Source: J051 sp040752255 (GTDB taxonomy: Bacteria > Armatimonadota > Fimbriimonadia > Fimbriimonadales > ATM1). Taken from it: a stretch of DNA of 6,914 nt. This document shows positions 1 through 5,915 of the stretch, in pieces. Every line of letters begins with the position of its first letter. The first letter of the stretch is position 1. The stretch spans positions 1-6,914 of the forward strand of contig JBFMFD010000138.1 of NCBI GenBank assembly GCA_040752255.1, given 5' to 3'. The translations under genes were made by a program, and so were the position numbers. The notes under the pieces were generated by a model. The model saw only the letters and a program-made list of their open reading frames with translations. It ran no database searches and had not been told where the DNA came from.

Positions 1-61
1 GGATGCCCCCAACTCCGCGCCCGTACCGCAGTGCCGCAGCAGTAAACTCCGCCAACCGACC

Positions 62-766
62 GTGCGCCCGACCATACTCATCTCACCCGACTACACCCGC
101 CCGGACGGCGCAACGCCGGAGCAGGTTCGGCTCGACCTCAGATACGCAGCCGCGCTCGCCGAGGCGGGGACGGCGCCGCTCATCGTGCCGCCGCACGCCG
201 ACCTACAGCGCCTAGCCCAGATCGCGGACGGCTGGCTCATCACCGGCGGAGACGACTTGCCCGAGGAGCTGCTCGGCGAGCCGCTCCATCCCGAGGCGCG
301 GGTAGCCCACCCCCTCCGCATCGCGGGCGAGCGCGCCCTCTATCGCCTGTTCCTCGAAACGGACAAGCCGATCCTCGGCATCTGCTTCGGCTGCCAGTTC
401 CTCAACGTCATCGAGGGCGGGACGCTGGTTCAGCACATCCCGGACCTCCCGGATGCCGCCGAGCACCGCAACACCGAGCACCCCATCGCAACCGAGCCCG
501 ACACGCGGCTCAGGCAGATCATCGGAGAGGCGACGACGGTTGCGAGCGCGCACCACCAGGCGATCCGCGCGCCCGCCCCCGGCTGGAGCGCCGCCGCAAG
601 GGCGCCGGACGGCCTGATCGAAGCGATCGAGCGAGAGGGCGAGCCGTTCCGCCTCGGCGTGCAGTGGCACCCTGAGCGAACGCCCGACTCGCCTGCGACG
701 CGCGCACTGTTCGCCGCGTTCGTTCAGGCGGCTACTCGGCGTGCAGCGCGCGCTCCGCGAGGATGA
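62..766 (+). CDS. Gamma-glutamyl-gamma-aminobutyrate hydrolase family protein (peptidase C26, class I glutamine amidotransferase-like)
   Basis: Predicted cytosolic hydrolase of the PuuD-like C26 family, which cleaves gamma-glutamyl amide bonds. The 234-residue product has the family layout: an N-terminal RPTILISPDY strand, a GG-containing loop (ITGGDDL, 60-66), the nucleophile elbow GICFG with Cys108, an ASAHHQ motif at 161-166, and C-terminal GVQWHPE with His203 and Glu205. This completes a Cys-His-Glu triad, so it should be active. Length is slightly below the usual 240-255. GTG at 62 is chosen because the family's N-terminus begins just there; the frame stays open to the window's left edge but has no other ATG, GTG or TTG start in view, and no good ribosome binding site is visible. 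No polyamine-catabolism gene adjoins it, so gamma-glutamyl-GABA as substrate is unproven. Its last 35 nt overlap the convergent nuclease gene. The family is clear; the exact substrate is not. Confidence 0.88.
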   Translation: MRPTILISPDYTRPDGATPEQVRLDLRYAAALAEAGTAPLIVPPHADLQRLAQIADGWLITGGDDLPEELLGEPLHPEARVAHPLRIAGERALYRLFLETDKPILGICFGCQFLNVIEGGTLVQHIPDLPDAAEHRNTEHPIATEPDTRLRQIIGEATTVASAHHQAIRAPAPGWSAAARAPDGLIEAIEREGEPFRLGVQWHPERTPDSPATRALFAAFVQAATRRAARAPRG

Positions 767-1145
767 GCGCGACATAGTGGTCAACAGGCTCGGGCGGAAC
801 TTGCAGCGAACTCGGCAGCAGCCTGCGCCAGCCTCGGCGGGGGTGATACTCCCAGTATCGCTCGCGCGCTCGTATAGTGGTGTCCTTTTCGTCCACGAGG
901 AGGATTGAGCGGCCGGGAAGCGCCTGGCGCACGACCTCCTGCGCCGAGCGCGACGTCGTTCCGTTTCCGATGACCACGAGGTCGAAGTCGTGCTCTTCCT
1001 TGAGGCGCAGGAGCGCGTCGGCGAGTTGCGCGGTTTCGACGATCTCGCCGTGAGCCATTCGTGGCTTGCCGTCCTCTTCTCGCACCACGGCCACGCCGCA
1101 CTTTGCGTTGCCGGGGTCAATCGCCAAGATGCGCCTGCCTCGCAC
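732..1145 (-). CDS. YqgF/RuvC-fold (RNase H-like) putative nuclease
   Basis: A 137-residue protein of the RuvC/YqgF RNase H-like superfamily. Visible signatures are the first strand LAIDPGNAKCGVAVV with Asp10 as the probable first metal ligand, VVIGNGT at 57-63, the second acidic motif LLVDEKDTT with Asp85/Glu86, and a C-terminal VDHYVALILAER with Asp122. The segment RYWEYHPRRGWRRLLP (96-111) and the PPEP before Asp122 resemble the short YqgF-type proteins of Moorella-like Firmicutes more than E. coli RuvX, as far as I recall those sequences. Family members are annotated as pre-16S rRNA-processing nucleases or Holliday-junction resolvase-like; the role here is unproven. The start is GTG, 2 nt after the DUF3084 gene stops, with GAGGT about 9 nt upstream, so translation is probably coupled. 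It is the last gene of the minus-strand operon, and its 3' end overlaps the convergent hydrolase gene by 35 nt. A second, canonical RuvX may exist elsewhere in the genome. Confidence 0.82.
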   Translation of the reverse strand: MRGRRILAIDPGNAKCGVAVVREEDGKPRMAHGEIVETAQLADALLRLKEEHDFDLVVIGNGTTSRSAQEVVRQALPGRSILLVDEKDTTIRARERYWEYHPRRGWRRLLPSSLQVPPEPVDHYVALILAERALHAE

Positions 1146-1147
1146 GG

Positions 1148-2584
1148 CTATCGAACCTCGAATCGGAGTCGCAACGCCTCGGCGGAGCGAGTAGTTTGGG
1201 CGGCGACCGCAGCGATCGTGGTGGGGCCGCCGCGTGCGCGAACGGCATCCACGAGGTTCGCCATCTGCTCGAACGTTACTTCGCCCAGCGAGGACTCGAG
1301 CCCGTGCACCGGGATCATGCCCGCTTCCTCGGCTCGCCGCCGCACGTCGTTGCGAAGGAACTCCATCAGGCCGTCAACGAGTTCGTCTTCAGAGAGCCTG
1401 CCGTCGAGCACCGTCGTTGCTATGACCTCGTCCTCTCGAAACACGATGCGGTTGAGGAACACGTCCACGCGAATCGGCACCGGTCGCCGCCCGCTGTCAA
1501 TCGAGAAGTAGTTGTAGTGCGAGCGGGCGAGCATGACGAGGTCATCCTGCGCAGAGCGAATCGCTTGGAAGAGGGAGTCCTTCTGATCCTGAACGCTGAT
1601 GGTGATGGGCGGGCCTTCTCCGACGAGTCGCTGCCAATCCACCATTCCCGCGGCGACTCCGCGCTGATCCGGCAGCACTCCTCGCTCTCTCGCTCGGATC
1701 TCCGCCACTCGGAGCACCTGCGTGAGCACTTGCTCGGCGCGCGCGCGGTCCAGGCCGCCGGGGATGGCGAGTCGAGCCAACTCTTCGTTCCGATGGAACA
1801 GGACGTCGCTCGTTCGAACCGCTTCGATGCCTCGAATGAGGTCCGCCATCTCTTGTCTAACGCGGAGCAAGGTGGTTTGCAGGTCGGTGATTTCGTTGTA
1901 CAGAGCGTCGCGAGTCGCCATCGCATCGTCGCGCGCCCTCTCTGCTTCTTCCTTTTGTCTCTCCGCTTGGATCGCCTCCTGCACCAGCGTGAGCGTGTCT
2001 TCCTGATAGCGGCGGATGTCCTCTCGCAGTTGCGTCGTCTGCTGTTGCAACTCGCTCACATCTTGCTGGAGTTCGTCGCGCCTCGTCTCCACCCGGACGA
2101 GTCTCGTTTCTGCCGTGGCGAGGCGTTGGTTGGCGACCTGCACGTCCTGTTTGAGGGCGTCGGACTCCGCGCGCAGGCGCTCCTGGTCCTCGGTGAGGGC
2201 CTGGTTTGCGCTGAGAAGGGTCGCGCTCTCGGCTCGAAGTCGCGCGCTGTCGCTCTCAATCTCCTCGTTGCGGCGAAGGAGTTGCTCTCGGGTTTCGCGC
2301 AGCCCCTCGAGTTGCTCGCCGAGTTGTCTCGCCTCGCGTGCGAGTTCCGGGCCGCGCACGAGATACGCCCTAACGTCTCGACTGATTGTTGCGAGGGCGA
2401 AGGTCGTTGCGACCGGAAGCAGCGCGCCCACCAACACGGTGAGCACGGTTGCTGTGTAGCGCGGACGGAGTTTGCCGATGCGCAATCGCTTCTTGCCCAT
2501 CTTGCGTCCGAGCAGGTCGCCGAGATACGCGATGACGCCGCCGAGCGCGACCATCAATGCGAGTAGAGCGGAGGATGCAATCAT
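1148..2584 (-). CDS. DUF3084 domain-containing membrane/coiled-coil protein
   Basis: A 478-residue protein of unknown function. Two hydrophobic helices lie at about 3-25 and 44-67, separated by a very basic loop (GRKMGKKRLRIGKLRPR, 26-42). The loop and the following TATVLTVLVG strongly resemble the N-terminus of DUF3084 proteins, known best from cyanobacteria. A heptad-rich coiled coil follows from about 80 to 256, dense in Glu, Gln, Arg and Leu. The C-terminal 220 residues look globular and hold a basic/hydrophobic segment around RRPVPIRVDVFLNRIVF (366-382). By the positive-inside rule the basic loop is cytoplasmic, which puts both termini, including the coiled coil, in the periplasm; this is inference. 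The ATG is 7 nt past the permease stop, preceded by a Shine-Dalgarno-like GGTGA that includes the stop codon. Its place directly after the Lpt permease suggests an envelope role, possibly as a periplasmic spacer or scaffold, but no function is established. Confidence 0.88.
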   Translation of the reverse strand: MIASSALLALMVALGGVIAYLGDLLGRKMGKKRLRIGKLRPRYTATVLTVLVGALLPVATTFALATISRDVRAYLVRGPELAREARQLGEQLEGLRETREQLLRRNEEIESDSARLRAESATLLSANQALTEDQERLRAESDALKQDVQVANQRLATAETRLVRVETRRDELQQDVSELQQQTTQLREDIRRYQEDTLTLVQEAIQAERQKEEAERARDDAMATRDALYNEITDLQTTLLRVRQEMADLIRGIEAVRTSDVLFHRNEELARLAIPGGLDRARAEQVLTQVLRVAEIRARERGVLPDQRGVAAGMVDWQRLVGEGPPITISVQDQKDSLFQAIRSAQDDLVMLARSHYNYFSIDSGRRPVPIRVDVFLNRIVFREDEVIATTVLDGRLSEDELVDGLMEFLRNDVRRRAEEAGMIPVHGLESSLGEVTFEQMANLVDAVRARGGPTTIAAVAAQTTRSAEALRLRFEVR

Positions 2585-2591
2585 GATTGTG

Positions 2592-2596
2592 TCACC
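2592..2596 (-). promoter_or_regulatory. Ribosome binding site of the DUF3084 gene, overlapping the permease stop codon
   Basis: GGTGA on the minus strand is complementary to the UCACC part of the 16S rRNA 3' end and sits 7 nt before the ATG at 2584. Its last three bases are the TGA stop of the permease gene, so a terminating ribosome would lie directly on the initiation site. It is short, hence moderate confidence. Confidence 0.4.
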
Positions 2597-3704
2597 GATT
2601 CTTATTCCACATGAGTATCGCTGCGGCGATCAGCCCCGCCACAAGCGGCAGGAACGCGCTGAGCGCCGGATCCAAACGCCCTCCCTTTGCCAAGATATTC
2701 AAGTAGTTGAACAGCATGTAGTAGAGGAAGATGATGACGATGCTGGTCGCTATGCCGACGCCCACGCTTTGTCGCACGCGTCGTATCGCCACGGGCGCGC
2801 CGACAAGCGCGAACACGAGCGCGCTCAACGGGATGCTGATCTTCGACCAGAAGCCGACTTCGAGGTCTTTGATCTGTTTTGGGTCCATGCGCGGGTTCTC
2901 TTTCAGGGCGTGAATCTGTTCGCGCAGTTCCGCCATGCTGAATGAGTCGGTGTCTCTTAGCGAGGCGGCGGTGATCTCGCGCGGTGTGAACGTGAGCGCC
3001 ATTTCCTTCGGCGGCTCGACGGTGCCGAGCACGGTTCGAATCAGGTTGCCGTCCTTGGAGCGCTCCCACGATTCGCCGTTGCGCACCATCCACTTGCCAT
3101 CCTCGGTGTAGTACAGCTCCTCGAAGAAGAAGTACCGGTTGGCGTTCCCTTCGGGGCCGTACCATGCGCCGAGGACGTCCTTCATGGTGCCCGTGCGGAG
3201 GTCAACGTCGCGCGCGGCGAGGATTCCGCGCAGCTCCCCGTCAACATAGAGCGGTTGGTAGTAGGGCCTGCCCGCTTGCCTCACCTCTTTGAGAACTTCG
3301 GACTGCACCACGACGGCATCGTAACTCGCCTTCGGCACAATGAACTCTCCAAACGCGAACGTCAGCGCGCTGACCGCGAAGCCGAAGACGGCAACGGGCG
3401 TCATCGCGCGAAGCATGCTCACGCCCGCCGCTTGCATTGCGATGACCTCGGAGTCGTTCGACAACCGTGCAAACGCCAACAGCGAGGCGAGGAGCGAAGA
3501 CATCGCGAACGTCTTTGCAAGCAGCCCCGGAATGTACAGCAGGGTGAGATGCAGAATCGTCGCGAGCGGGATGCCGTCAATCAGATAGTTGGTGAGGCGA
3601 AACAAGTAGGTTCCTGCCATCAGCACGGTTGTGAACATCGCGACGCCAAAAAGCCACGGACCGAAAAGTTCTCGATAGACGAGTCGGTCGAGGAGCCGGA
3701 TCAT
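2592..3704 (-). CDS. LptF/LptG family LPS export permease (YjgP/YjgQ)
   Basis: Inner-membrane permease subunit of the LPS transporter, which with LptB extracts LPS and passes it to LptC. The 370-residue product has the family architecture: membrane helices at about 12-34, 49-78 and 99-118, a periplasmic beta domain from roughly 120 to 285, then three more helices at about 289-307, 314-337 and 347-366. The segment ARLSNDSEVIAMQAAGVS (79-95) after the second helix matches the conserved cytoplasmic coupling helix that docks into LptB, with Glu86. ATG at 3704 is chosen because it overlaps the lptB stop as ATGA, has GGGGAG 8 nt upstream, and gives the family's MIRLLDRLVYREL-like beginning; the 35 in-frame residues upstream are basic and belong to the lptB region. 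E. coli uses an LptF-LptG heterodimer; only one permease is in this window, so I give no F or G letter. It may form a homodimer or have a partner elsewhere. Confidence 0.93.
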   Translation of the reverse strand: MIRLLDRLVYRELFGPWLFGVAMFTTVLMAGTYLFRLTNYLIDGIPLATILHLTLLYIPGLLAKTFAMSSLLASLLAFARLSNDSEVIAMQAAGVSMLRAMTPVAVFGFAVSALTFAFGEFIVPKASYDAVVVQSEVLKEVRQAGRPYYQPLYVDGELRGILAARDVDLRTGTMKDVLGAWYGPEGNANRYFFFEELYYTEDGKWMVRNGESWERSKDGNLIRTVLGTVEPPKEMALTFTPREITAASLRDTDSFSMAELREQIHALKENPRMDPKQIKDLEVGFWSKISIPLSALVFALVGAPVAIRRVRQSVGVGIATSIVIIFLYYMLFNYLNILAKGGRLDPALSAFLPLVAGLIAAAILMWNKNR

Positions 3705-4417
3705 TCGAAGCGCTCCCCAAGGTAGTGCTTGCGCACGTCCGGGTTGGTTACGATCGCCTCGCGGTCTCCCTGGGCGATGATCTTGCCTTCGACGAGGATG
3801 AAGTTCCAATCGGTGATGCCGAGCGTCGCGCCGACGTTGTGGTCGGTGATGAGCACGCCGATGCCGCGCTGCGCCAGCTCCTGGATAATCTCTTGGAGTT
3901 CGTCAATCGTGCGCGGGTCAATGCCGGTGAACGGCTCGTCGAGCAAGATGAACTTCGGTTCGACCGCCAAGGCGCGCGCTATCTCGACCCTCCGACGCTC
4001 TCCACCCGACAGCACCCCGGCGACGTTGTTTCTTCGCTCCGCCATGTGGAACTCTCCGAGCAGCGTCTCGACCTTTGCCTCCTGCGCCTTGCGCGACAGG
4101 CCTTGCATCTCCAGCACAAGGCGAAGGTTTTGCTCTACCGTAAGCCTCCGGAAGACGGAAGGCTCTTGCGGAAGGTAGCCGATACCCGAGCGCGCCCGGC
4201 GATACATCGGCCAGCTCGTAATCTCTTGCTCGTCGAGATAGACGGAGCCGGCGTTCGGTCGCACCAGGCCGGTGATCATGTAGAACGTCGTCGTCTTGCC
4301 CGCGCCGTTCGGCCCGAGAAGTCCGACGACCCTCCCGGTCTCGATGAGCAGGTCAACGCCATCCACGACGGCGCGTCCTCGATACTTCTTCTGCAATCCC
4401 TGCGCGCGGATGACCAT
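3701..4417 (-). CDS. lptB: LPS export ABC transporter ATP-binding protein LptB
   Basis: Cytoplasmic ATPase that powers LPS extraction from the inner membrane. All ABC motifs are intact in the 238-residue product: Walker A GPNGAGKT at 35-42 (Lys41), Q-loop Gln84 in YLPQEPSVFRRLTVEQN, signature LSGGE at 136-140, Walker B FILLDEP with Asp160 and catalytic Glu161, D-loop GIDP at 165-168, and switch His193 in TDHNV. The YLPQEPSVFR segment, the TFYMITGLV after Walker A and the C-terminal HYLGERF are typical of LptB rather than of the related branched-chain amino acid transporters (LivF/LivG). Length matches E. coli LptB (241). The ATG comes 1 nt after the upstream lipoprotein stop (TGATATG), with only a weak GGAA upstream, so it probably relies on coupling. 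Its stop overlaps the permease start by 4 nt. Assignment is secure from motifs and neighbours together. Confidence 0.96.
   Translation of the reverse strand: MVIRAQGLQKKYRGRAVVDGVDLLIETGRVVGLLGPNGAGKTTTFYMITGLVRPNAGSVYLDEQEITSWPMYRRARSGIGYLPQEPSVFRRLTVEQNLRLVLEMQGLSRKAQEAKVETLLGEFHMAERRNNVAGVLSGGERRRVEIARALAVEPKFILLDEPFTGIDPRTIDELQEIIQELAQRGIGVLITDHNVGATLGITDWNFILVEGKIIAQGDREAIVTNPDVRKHYLGERFE
3713..3718 (-). promoter_or_regulatory. Ribosome binding site for the LptF/G permease
   Basis: GGGGAG on the minus strand, 8 nt before the ATG at 3704, inside the lptB 3' end. It decides the permease start at 3704 over an in-frame ATG 35 codons upstream and fits the ATGA stop-start overlap. Confidence 0.6.
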
Positions 4418-4418
4418 A

Positions 4419-5915
4419 TCAGTTTCCGGTCATGCGGATGCTCACGACTTGCGTGAGGTCGTCGCTAAACGTTACGGTGATGGAGGGCGACGTGACAACC
4501 GTCTCGCCGCTGCCGAGGATCGTGACGTTCCCGCGCAGGGTGACGCCTCCGCTCAGCGCGAGCGTCTTGGCGTCGCGATCGAGCGTCGCCTGTGGAGCTG
4601 TGGCGTTCAACTGTTGCTCCTCCGAGCCGTTGCGCACGACGAGAGATGCGTTCACGCCGCCGGAGAGCGCCAGCTTCGACCATTCGTAGCGCTGTGTCCC
4701 GCGCGAGAGCACCCGCCCCTCGATGCGGGCGGTCGGGGCGGTGAGGCGGAACTGCCGCGCCGGCCAGTTGATGGTCAGCGGCGCACCCTTCGCGTCACCC
4801 GTCCAGGCGCCGCGCGCCTGGGTAAAGACGAAACTCGAGAGGTTCGTGAGCGTCGCCTTGCCGTCTTGGGTCTGCAACTCGACGTCGGCGTTCGTCAGTT
4901 CGAGCCGACCGACCTCCATCGTAGATGCGCCTCCCGACTGGACGACGGCGCCTTCGCTCTTGATGGCGCGACCGCGAGCGGTCAATTGGTTCGCCGTCGA
5001 ACGGAAGAGGAACGGCGCGCCGGCTCCGGTCGAGGACCAAGACTTGCCGTCGGCGCTCAGCTCCACCTTCCACTCGCTAAGGCCGGTGAGCGACACCGTG
5101 TCGCCTTCCGGTGACCATGAGGCGGCCACGCTACCCGTGAAGACGCCGGAGCGGAGGGAGAGCACTTCGCGCCCCTCCACCTGCTTCACATCTTGGGTGA
5201 TGGTGAACTTCGAGCCGGTTACGGTTAGGTTCTGCGCCTTCCAGTGAGCGCGGAACGGCTTCGCTTCTCCCTCCCAGACCAGGCGTGTGCGGTTCTGCTC
5301 GTATCGCGCGGTCAGACGGTCGGCGTCGAGTTCCGCCTCGGGGGAGCGGAACGTTACGCCCTGCCCGAGCACGAACACCGATGTCAACACAAGCGAAGTC
5401 CCTTTCACATCACCATCCTTGGGCGCAAGCACAGCGCGCACCTCGCGGGCGGACCGAAACGATAGCTGCGCCAGCCGGCCTGTTACATTCCCGGTCGCCG
5501 TCAACTCGCGCGCTCGGCGCTGCCACGTGATTGTGTCACATGAGAGGTTCGCCGACCCGTCGGTGGCGACGGCGTGCACGTTGCCGGACATGTGCATACG
5601 CCCTTCCTCCTCGTTGGCAGAGCCGCTGTCGGCGGTGATGCTGACGTTCGCCTCGTTCGACTGATAGATCGTGGCCGTTACATTCTTGAGGTCGGTGTAT
5701 ACGCCGGTCTCGGCGATGTCGCCCGTTCCGCTGTCGGCCTCGATGCGCCAAAGGGTTTCGCCCTCCTCGGTTTGGGCAACGATTTCCACCTTTTCAAAGC
5801 GGGTGCCTTCAATGACGACGCCGTTCCCGTCCGACGTCGGCGCGGGCGCGGGGGGGCGGGGCGGGGCGCCGCACCCGAACAGCAGCGCCGCGATCACGGG
5901 CCAACTTGCGCGAAT
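4419..5915 (-). CDS. LptC-LptA/OstA-like fusion lipoprotein (LPS transport bridge)
   Basis: Predicted periplasmic lipoprotein of 498 residues that carries LPS away from the LptB-permease complex. Read from ATT at 5915, it opens with Arg2, a hydrophobic stretch WPVIAALLFG and lipobox LLFGC (Cys15), then a Pro-rich linker (18-26). Residues about 32-165 look like LptC: GETLWRIEAD, LKNVTATIYQ, ITADSG, then MHMSGNVHAVATDG and LSCDTITW. The remaining ~330 residues are beta-rich with repeated turn motifs of LptA/OstA type (LVWEGEA, LALSGGVNAS, LALSGGVTLRGNV, VTFSDDLTQVVSIRMTGN). E. coli LptC (191) and LptA (185) are separate, so this is a fused or expanded form. No ATG fits the signal peptide; ATT has AAAGGGGAGG 5 nt upstream and lies 22 nt inside the rlmN tail. 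Alternative starts are TTG near 5970 (32-residue signal, no ribosome site) or GTG inside the hydrophobic core (too short). Function is strongly supported by lptB next door; the exact start is less certain. Confidence 0.85.
   Translation of the reverse strand: MRASWPVIAALLFGCGAPPRPPAPAPTSDGNGVVIEGTRFEKVEIVAQTEEGETLWRIEADSGTGDIAETGVYTDLKNVTATIYQSNEANVSITADSGSANEEEGRMHMSGNVHAVATDGSANLSCDTITWQRRARELTATGNVTGRLAQLSFRSAREVRAVLAPKDGDVKGTSLVLTSVFVLGQGVTFRSPEAELDADRLTARYEQNRTRLVWEGEAKPFRAHWKAQNLTVTGSKFTITQDVKQVEGREVLSLRSGVFTGSVAASWSPEGDTVSLTGLSEWKVELSADGKSWSSTGAGAPFLFRSTANQLTARGRAIKSEGAVVQSGGASTMEVGRLELTNADVELQTQDGKATLTNLSSFVFTQARGAWTGDAKGAPLTINWPARQFRLTAPTARIEGRVLSRGTQRYEWSKLALSGGVNASLVVRNGSEEQQLNATAPQATLDRDAKTLALSGGVTLRGNVTILGSGETVVTSPSITVTFSDDLTQVVSIRMTGN
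5844..5866 (+). other. G-run cluster fitting the G-quadruplex consensus
   Basis: The plus strand has four G-runs of 3, 7, 4 and 4 (5844-5846, 5850-5856, 5858-5861, 5863-5866) separated by 1-3 nt, which fits the canonical G3+N1-7 pattern. It is the template strand for the minus-strand operon and encodes the Pro-rich linker just after the lipoprotein's lipid-anchored Cys15. Codons for Pro, Ala and Arg in a GC-rich genome may explain it fully; any structural role is inference. Confidence 0.4.

Noticed and set aside
1..61. Possible promoter or upstream gene left of the hydrolase
   Set aside because: I see no convincing -10/-35 pair or ribosome site in these 61 bases, and the hydrolase frame itself is open through them, so nothing can be supported.
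80..215. Small Arg/Ser/Thr-rich plus-strand frame in the first 215 bases
   Set aside because: Out of frame with the hydrolase, biased composition, no recognisable motif or ribosome site.
212..1120. Minus-strand open frame of 302 codons across the hydrolase and nuclease genes
   Set aside because: Arg/Ser-rich translation with no family resemblance, fully overlapped by two genes with clear catalytic motifs.
1061..2566. Long plus-strand open frame (501 codons) antisense to the DUF3084 gene
   Set aside because: The opposite strand encodes a protein with recognisable family motifs, membrane helices and a coiled coil. The antisense product has no recognisable domain and its openness follows from GC-rich codon structure.
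3705..3809. N-terminal extension of the LptF/G permease to an ATG at 3809
   Set aside because: The added 35 residues are Arg/Pro-rich and lie out of frame in the lptB 3' end; the ATG at 3704 has a good ribosome site and an ATGA overlap.
3725..4456. Plus-strand open frame of 243 codons antisense to lptB
   Set aside because: It is the shadow of lptB, whose Walker A, signature and Walker B motifs are all intact on the other strand.
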